DNA of 64,000 nt from Littorina saxatilis. Lineage: Eukaryota; Mollusca; Gastropoda; Littorinimorpha; Littorinidae. Every line of letters starts with the position of its first letter. Position 1 is the stretch's first letter. Of the stretch, positions 57,299-64,000 are shown piece by piece. Under the pieces are notes generated by a model. The model did not search any database and was not told the DNA's origin. It saw nothing but the letters and a program-made list of their open reading frames with translations. The stretch is from positions 30,426,326 to 30,490,325 of the forward strand of contig NC_090251.1 in assembly GCF_037325665.1 (NCBI RefSeq). Reading direction: 5' to 3'. Both the position numbers and the translations under genes were made by a program.

Positions 57299-58179
57299 CT
57301 ATCTTGGGTTCTGGGGTCGGTAGATGCGGTTTTCCCACACTTGCGTGGCGTGAGGCCCGAATCGGTACACCAGCTTTTTTCCCAGTACTGGTTCCAGAAT
57401 TTGACGATGATAGTAGTACCTGCACACATGTGACGTCATTCGGTCAGCTTTCGATTCATGACATCATCTCAGCGTCACATCATAATATTCAAGAAAAAGT
57501 AAGAGTAAGAAAGTCAAATGACTGTATATAGTTGTTGGCAAGAGAGAGAGGGAGAGGGAGAAAGAGAGACCGAGACAGAGAGAGACAGGAAAAATGACAA
57601 AGAAACACAGAGAGACAAGATGAAAACGCCGCGCCTGAACGTCATCAAAGTGAATCAGTCCTACAAGTTCAAAGTTCAGTCTTCTTGTGGCACTTTGTGA
57701 CGTTACGGCCACAGACTTAATTCTGCTAATTACGCGTGTCTTGTGTGTAAGTAAATTGAAATGGAGGTGTTTTTTTCCTTTTAAATATATCTATTCACCT
57801 CAACGCTTTGTTGAGTCTCTAACAGGCCATCTTGACCAAATACGGTATCAATCTTAGGCTTTTTTTTTCTTTTTTTATATTTAGTCAAGTTTTGATTTTT
57901 AACTAACTTTGAGAAATTTTTTCTGTCATAGTTTAACTTTTCTTCATTTCTAAGACATAGTACATGTACATGAATTTATTTACCTTAGTGCTCTGCTGAG
58001 CTTCTCATAGGTCATCTGCCCGTTGTTCTTGCGCATGCCCCACATGAGTGCGATGGCCTTGGAGTTGTTCAAGCGGAACGTGCCGTCTTCACGATCCACC
58101 CACTCGATGAGGCGCGGGTTGTGCTTGGCGTCCCCCAACAGTCGCAGGATGAACTCCCACAGGCGCTCGGTCCGCGTCA
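57299..58179 (-). CDS. ETS-domain transcription factor, last two exons
   Basis: Exons 57984-58179 and 57299-57419 join in phase 2 and end at a TAG stop (57299-57301). Together they encode 104 residues. The ETS domain is complete: RLWEFILRLLGDAKHNP, WVDREDGTFRL, ALMWGMRKNN, MTYEKLSRALR|YYY at the exon join, and KKLVYRFGP. The recognition helix keeps the two arginines (SRALR) that contact GGAA DNA. The wording (WEFI, DRE-G-F, MTYEKLSRALRYYY, RFG near the end) is nearest the ESE group (ELF3, EHF, ELF5), which regulates epithelial genes. That sub-family call is tentative. The intron between LR and YYY is at a typical ETS position. Exon 57984-58179 begins in phase 1 after a CATCAG acceptor; upstream exons, possibly with a Pointed domain, were not found in the window. 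Confidence 0.92.
57874..57900. repeat. Fragment of the AAGTCGCGTAAGGCG repeat end
   Basis: TATATTTAGTCAAGTTTTGA matches the end of the repeat at 58952. The rest is absent. It lies in the last intron of the ETS gene. Confidence 0.6.
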
Positions 58180-58951
58180 CTGATGAATGGACACAGATAT
58201 TAAAATATTTTGCTGGTGTTTTTTTTAATTTTATTATTAGAGATAAGGCAAGATTTTTCTTTTCCCCAAAAACTGAGCGGCGTATGGCTGCCTAAATAGC
58301 GGGGTAAAAACGGTCATCCACGTAAAAAAAAAAAAAAAAAACAGTGCAAAAACCACGAGTGTACGTTGGAGTACCACTATCAGTCCATGAATGCAGAAGA
58401 AGACGAAGAAGATCTTTATTTGCGAGGGTAACCGTATGCGCAAAAATTGTTTGTTTTGGGGGGGGGGGGGCTTGCTTTTTTTTTTTTTTTTTTTTTTTAC
58501 AACCACAGGGCCCGTGATTGTTACTACTGAAGTGGATGCCGGAAACCAGCCGTAGTCTCTGTTCACACTGTATTCACATCTATTTGACGCAGTTTGTTTA
58601 CTAAAGATTTTGCAGGCGGTAAGTTTTGAAACTGAAAGCATTAAACCGTAACACACCAGACATAACTTTCTGTACACTTTTAATATTTTTGGGGGGGATG
58701 AATTTGTGGTGCTGATGCACATATATGCACATCACTGATGAAAATACGCGGAATGCCGGCTATCGCTCCTCCGTTTTTTTTCTCGGTTTTTTTCTTTTTT
58801 CTTTCTTTCTTTCTTTCTTTATTTGGTGTTTAACGTCGTTTTCAACCACGAAGGTTATATCGCGACGGTTTTTCTTTCTTGGTTTCTCACCTTCTTGAAA
58901 GAAATGCGTAAAGGGAGCAGAAACGCAAGGCTCTGATCACCAACAAAGTCG
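58180..58951. other. Spacer or intron upstream of the ETS exons
   Basis: Homopolymer runs (A at about 58323, G at about 58458, T at about 58476) and a CTTT run near 58800 are the only features. The 161-codon minus-strand frame is built on these runs. Confidence 0.5.
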
Positions 58952-59024
58952 GTTTTTATATTTAGTCAAGTTTTGACTAAATATTTTAACATCGAGGGGG
59001 AATCGAAACGAGGGTCGTGGTGTA

Positions 59025-59057
<33 letters not shown>

Positions 59058-59850
59058 CTGTCTGTCTGTGTGTGTGTGTGTGTGTAGAGCGATTCAGACT
59101 AAACTACTGGACCGATCTTTATGAAATTTGACATGAGAGTTCCTGGGTATGAAATCCCCGAACGTTTTTTTTTCATTTTTTTGATAAATGTCTTTGATGA
59201 CGTCATATCCGGCTTTTCGTGAAAGTTGAGGCGGCACTGTCACGCCCTCATTTTTCAACCAAATTGGTTGAAATTTTGGTCAAGTAATCTTCGACGAAGC
59301 CCGGACTTCGGTATTGCATTTCAGCTTGGTGGCTTAAAAATTAATTAATGACTTTGGTCATTAAAAATCTGAAAATTGTAAAAAAAAATAAAAATTTATA
59401 AAACGATCCAAATTTACGTTTATCTTATTCACCATCATTTGCTGATTCCAAAAACATATAAATATGTTATATTCGGATTAAAAACAAGCTCTGAAAATTA
59501 AATATATAAAAATTATTATCAAAATTAAATTGTCGAAATCAATTTAAAAACACTTTCATCTTATTCCTTGTCGGTTCCTGATTCCAAAAACATATAGATA
59601 TGATATGTTTGGATTAAAAACACGCTCAGAAAGTTAAAACAAAGAGAGGTACAGAAAAGCGTGCTATCCTTCTTAGCGCAACTACTACCCCGCTCTTCTT
59701 GTCAATTTCACTGCCTTTGCCATGAGCGGTGGACTGACGATGCTACGAGTATACGGTCTTGCTGAAAAATGGCATTGCGTTCAGTTTCATTCTGTGAGTT
59801 CGACAGCTACTTGACTAAATATTGTATTTTCGCCTTACGCGACTTGTTTC
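58952..59850 (-). repeat. Dispersed AAGTCGCGTAAGGCG repeat, copy 2 (longer)
   Basis: Inverted relative to copy 1, it runs from TTTAGTCAAGTTTTGACTAAA, through a TG run, to TTCGCCTTACGCGACTTGTTT. It has ~360 bp more than copy 1, including a direct duplication of a unit with GATTCCAAAAACATATA and GGATTAAAAACA. Copy 1 may be an internally deleted form. Confidence 0.82.
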
Positions 59851-61554
59851 CCATTAGCTTTGCATCAATATCGATGTTTTGCATTTCCTCAACTTAACAA
59901 CCTGACAGTACGCTGGAGTAGCCTCCCTTCCCGGATTTAGAACGCGTTTCGTGTCGTAACAGATTATCCACTTATTAGCCATATCCGTATGCAAAATAAT
60001 GAAATAAACATTAGGAAATGTCAGAAGTTTACAACTATCGACATTCTCTATCAGTGCAATAAAAAACAATCGTTAGAACTTGCATTTACGACATGTCGTG
60101 CGTGAGAACGTGTCACTGTAAACAAGCACTTCTTGCCTGGCTGAAGAACCATACGAGTCAATCTAAAACAGACAAGTAATGGAAAGCAGTCTGCGGATAA
60201 ACATAACAAACTGCTGATGAAAAAGTGTGTTCGTCCCTGCTCTGGATAAAAGACATTGGACTGATGACAACGTGGCAGCGTTCACGCGAACAGATTTTTT
60301 TCAGATTATCGCTTCTACATTTTATTGCTCAGATCAATGCACGAAGTTGAGGTAGATCTGAATTTCGCAATGCCGGAAGACGACAAATCGGTCTTTTGAG
60401 TTGGGAACCACATGTTCTTTGGCGGCAGAAATCACTATGGGACAAGATGAGGATTGTGTTGAGGATGTTAATACTGACTGACTTTAGATGAAGAGTTCCT
60501 AGACCTGGTTTTTGTAGAGAGGCATCATGATGATATCCTGTGTTTTTTTAACGTTCTTGGTGACAACGCGCCAGAATCGCACGAAGATCGAACTCTCGAA
60601 GAAAACAAGTTTATCGCTGAACATCGGAAATGTGAAAGTATTACTCTTCCTGTCTGATCAGTCTCCACGTTAAATCTACAGGCTACATTATTTATCAGGT
60701 AACTTACCAAACCGGAGTGTGTGTGTGTGTGTGTGTGTGTGTGTCAGTGTGTGTGTGTGTGCCCGGTGTGTGTGTGCCGGATTACCACCATTAACGCACC
60801 CTTTTGGACTTTTCTACGTAACCTTACTATGCCTGCTGTGACATTCACGAGGATTATTGTGATTCTTGGACAATCGTGTGCCTGTGCTGGACTTGCAGGA
60901 AGACAAACGGCGTCGGAACGTATACGTGCTGCCAAGTGTGCATGCCCAGAGCGCAGTGTGAACCGAGAGTGAATGTGTCATTGTGTGGAAGTTTTGCTTG
61001 ATTGATTTATTCATGATTTAATTTGCCTTTTGGTTCAATAGAAAAATCTGTGTACGTTATACTTTGTATTTTGTGGTGTGATTCGCCCGAGTGCGAGACC
61101 CCCATCCCCGAACGCCTCTGTGGGTAGAATTGTATAATTGTGTGAGTGTGTAGATGAGAATGTGTAGATGAGAATGTGAAAGTTGCTTTGGACCCAGACA
61201 CACACAGCAGACTTCAACGCAACAGCTAAGTTTCAGCCTGACAAAGAAATTCGAGTGACACAGCTAAGGGCTGTACTTGTTATTTCTCTATTAAAACAAA
61301 TGTTTCAAGATCTTTAGGCCAATAAAAAATAAATTGTCTGTTTCTAATAACATGGGTAAACAAAATAGGGTAGGTAGGTAGGGATTTTTAATTTTTTTTG
61401 CCAGGATAGAATTCTTCAAAATAACTAAATGACACAAAGAGACAAGACTCGCTATAGATAAATTTATTTAAAAAAAAGTAAAAAATGTGACAAAGAATAT
61501 AAAATGATTGTTTTACCTGGTCTGGAATCTTCAGTAGTAATTGCATAAAAAAAG

Positions 61555-61586
<32 letters not shown>

Positions 61587-61716
61587 CAATTATCATGTTA
61601 ACTTTTTCTTAAAATGGGTGCGCTAAATCCTAGTCTGTTTGTTTTTAATGGACTAAGCAATCCTTGGACTGACAGAAAATATGTATTTTAAAAATGTCCA
61701 GTTGCAAATTACTTAT
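59851..61716. other. Spacer, no certain gene
   Basis: A TG run (60716-60760) and a TA run (61558-61587) are present. The region 60100-61250 has moderate GC and could hold untranslated or promoter DNA of the ETS gene, but no exon could be supported. Confidence 0.4.
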
Positions 61717-63680
61717 TTTTCTAATTGGAAGAGAATATACACTCTTTTGTGTTCAAATGGGTAGGGGGCGGGGGTAGTAAAAGGATCACAGTTCAAGATT
61801 GTGCGCAACAAGAGGTGTGTTTCTTTTAACTGTGATAAAGAGCGACAACTCAACTTGGTATCTAACACTATTTCTGAACACTGTAACCACTGTAACCACT
61901 TTAGCACTTTTAATTTATTTTTTCTGTCTTCCAAACTTCTTCTTCTTCTCCTCCTCTTCTTCTTCGTTCATGGGCTTAGACTCCCACGTTCACTCATGTT
62001 TTTAGCACGAGTGGATTTTTACGTGTATGACCGTTTTTACCCCGCCATTTAGGCAGCCATACGCCGCTTTCGGAGGAATTCCAAACTTCTAATTCACCTT
62101 CAAAAAATGAGAAAAAAAAGGTGTTTTTTTAATTCAACAGTTAAATCACTATGTTGGATATTCTATTTTGCTTCCCTATTTATCTTAAGTTTTTGATCAT
62201 CTGATTACCTTGCTTTCCTATTTGTAAGATAATATGCACTCTTTTCTGAAAAATAGGTAGGGGGTGGGGGTAGTAAAAGCATCAAAGTTCAAGATTTTGC
62301 GCGACAAGAGGTGTGTTTCTTTTACCTGTGATGAAGAGGGATAACTGAACTTGGTATCTAACACTATTTCTGAACACTGTAACCACATTATAATTTTTTT
62401 TCTGTCTTCCAAGCTTTAAATGCAGCTAATAAAATGAGTAAAAAAGTGTTTTTTTCTGAATTCAACAGTTAAATTACTATGTTGGATGTTCTATTTTGCT
62501 TCCCTATTTCTGTTCTGAAGTTTTTGATCATCTGACTACCTTGCTTTTCTATTTGGAAGACAATATGCACTCTTTTCTGAAAAATGGGTAGGGGGTGGGG
62601 GAAGTAAAAGCATCACAGTTCAAGATTTTGCGCGACAAGAGGTGTGTTTCTTTTAACTGTGATGAAGAGGGATAACTAAACTTGGTATCTAACACTATTT
62701 CTGAACACTGTAACCACTTTAGCACTTTTAATTTATTTTTTTCTGTCATCCAAGTTTTGAATTCAGCTTACAAAATGAGTAAACAAGTGTGTTTTTTCTG
62801 AATTCAACAGTTAAATAACTCTGTTGGGTGTTCTTTTTTGCTTCCCTATTTCTGTTCTGAAGTTTTTGATCATCTGATTACCTTGCCTTTCTATTTGGAA
62901 GATAATATGCACTCTTTTCTGAAGAATGGGTAGGGGGTAGGGGTAGTAAAAGCATCACAGTTCAAGATTTTGCGCGACAAGAGGTGCGTTTCTTTTAACT
63001 GTGATGAAGAGGGATAACTCAACTTGGTATCTAACACTATTTCTGAACACTGTAACCAGTTTTGCACTTTTAATTTATTTATTTCTGTCTTCCAAGCTTT
63101 AAATTCAGCTAATAAAATGAGTAAAAAAGTGGGTTTTTTCTGAATTCACCAGTTAAATCACTATGTTGCATGTTCTATTTTGCTTCCCTATTTTTGTTCT
63201 GAAGTTTTGATCATCTGACTACCTTGCTTGTCTATTTGGAAGATAATATGCACTCTTTTCTGAAAAATGAGTAGGGGGTGGGGGTAGTAAAAGCATCACA
63301 GTTCAAAATTTTGCGGGACAAGAGGTGTATTTCTCTTAAAATTTGTGAAAAGGGATAACTCAACTTGTTATTTAACACTATTTCTGAACACTGTAACCAC
63401 TTTAACACTTTTAATTTATGTTTGACTGTGTTCCATGCTTCAAATTGGGCTTCAAAAATGGATACATAAGGTTTTTTTTCCAAATTCACCTGTAAAATCA
63501 CTATGTTTGATGTTCTATTTTGCTTCCCTATTTCTCTTCTTCAGTTTCTGATCATCCGATTGTTTTTTTGTTAACATATTCACAATACAAGATCACAATT
63601 TCTTCAGTAGGGTTTGCGTGAAAAAATCTCATACCTATGCTCAAACTTCAGTCGCTATCTCAAAATTTTGCGCGACAAGC
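61717..63680 (+). repeat. ~340-bp tandem array, five units plus a remnant
   Basis: Units start near 61723, 62217, 62550, 62892 and 63231 at TGGAAGATAATATGCACTC. Shared words are GGTAGGGGGTGGGGGTAGTA, TTTTGCGCGACAAGAGGTG and GGTATCTAACACTATTTC. A decayed sixth piece with TTTTGCGCGACAAG lies near 63665. The first unit is lengthened by a SINE fragment. The short minus-strand frames in each unit are repeats of one another and have no coding support. Confidence 0.92.
61941..62078 (-). mobile_element. Truncated family A SINE within the tandem array
   Basis: It matches the 3' half of the SINE at 12632-12968, sharing CATTTAGGCAGCCATACGCC and the TTCTTCTTC tail, but without the tRNA head. The 12-bp TTCCAAACTTCT flanks it at 61929-61940 and 62079-62090. 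The insertion happened after the array formed, because only one unit carries it. Confidence 0.9.
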
Positions 63681-63799
63681 TCTATTCATTTTGTTTTTTC
63701 CTGATAAACAAAACACTGAACTAACATAAAAACAAACCTTTAAAACTGCCTAACCACTTTGAAATATGGCCTCAGGTGTGAACTCCAGCCTTAAGAGTA

Positions 63800-63814
63800 T
63801 TTCTCTCTCTCCTT

Positions 63815-63869
<55 letters not shown>

Positions 63870-64000
63870 TCTCTCTGTCTCTCTCTCCCTCTCTCTGTCT
63901 CTCTCTCAGTCTCTGTCTCTCTCTGTCTGTCTTTCTGTCTGTGTATGTCTCTGTCTGTCTGTCTGTGTCTGTGTCTCTCTGTCTCTGTTTCTGTCTGTCT
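63800..64000. repeat. (CT)n and (CTGT)n microsatellite at the right edge
   Basis: CT runs grade into CTGT runs and continue out of the window. Confidence 0.95.

Noticed and set aside
58237-58722. 161-codon minus-strand frame
   Set aside because: Made mostly of poly-A/T and poly-G/C runs, with no ETS-type or other domain.
62218-63501. Repeated minus-strand frames sharing LKWLQCSEIVLDTKFS-like text
   Set aside because: They recur once per ~340-bp satellite unit, diverge freely and have no splice or family support.

Overview
The window is nuclear DNA of an animal, most likely a caenogastropod mollusc (periwinkle-like). The reasons are short exons with canonical GT-AG introns, very many long (TG)n, (GA)n and (AT)n microsatellites, several tRNA-derived SINE families with clean target-site duplications, and many small inverted-repeat DNA elements. 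The species call is inference. No operons, CRISPR arrays, rRNA genes or intact tRNA genes are visible.

Four protein genes can be read, all by joining exons with matching phases. (1) 124-9220, minus strand: a ZC3H11A-like three-CCCH-finger mRNA-export protein, 15 exons in view, running off the left edge. (2) 20898-27762, minus strand: an 18-coding-exon, 1144-residue gene. It joins an RGG-rich start, a 12-copy 25-residue coding minisatellite, acidic stretches, two C2H2-type fingers and a complete Crypton-like tyrosine recombinase core (R-K-R-H-Y all present). This is the most interesting object in the window. (3) 41974-46923, plus strand: a CCDC59/TAP26 (FYV7-family rRNA-processing) homologue in four exons, with a 1.4 kb satellite in one intron. 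(4) 57299-58179, minus strand: the last two exons of an ETS transcription factor (ESE/ELF3-ELF5-like), carrying the whole ETS domain; upstream exons were not found.

The rest is repeats. 9.2-20 kb holds TA-flanked inverted-repeat elements, two full SINEs, a block rich in the 12-mer CACCAATATTAG, and a near-perfect 164-bp foldback with a 6-bp TSD. 28-41 kb is gene-poor, with microsatellites, more blocks of the same 12-mer, a second copy of an ~0.8 kb repeat also present in the ZC3H11A-like gene, and a third SINE. 47-57 kb holds nested foldback elements. 58.9-64 kb holds a ~0.9 kb dispersed repeat, a ~340-bp tandem array interrupted by a SINE fragment, and a terminal CT-rich microsatellite.

The four genes show no shared pathway. 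Two of them (ZC3H11A-like and CCDC59-like) are general RNA-handling genes. The recombinase gene lies between separate blocks of the 12-mer repeat, which raises a speculative link reported in the findings.
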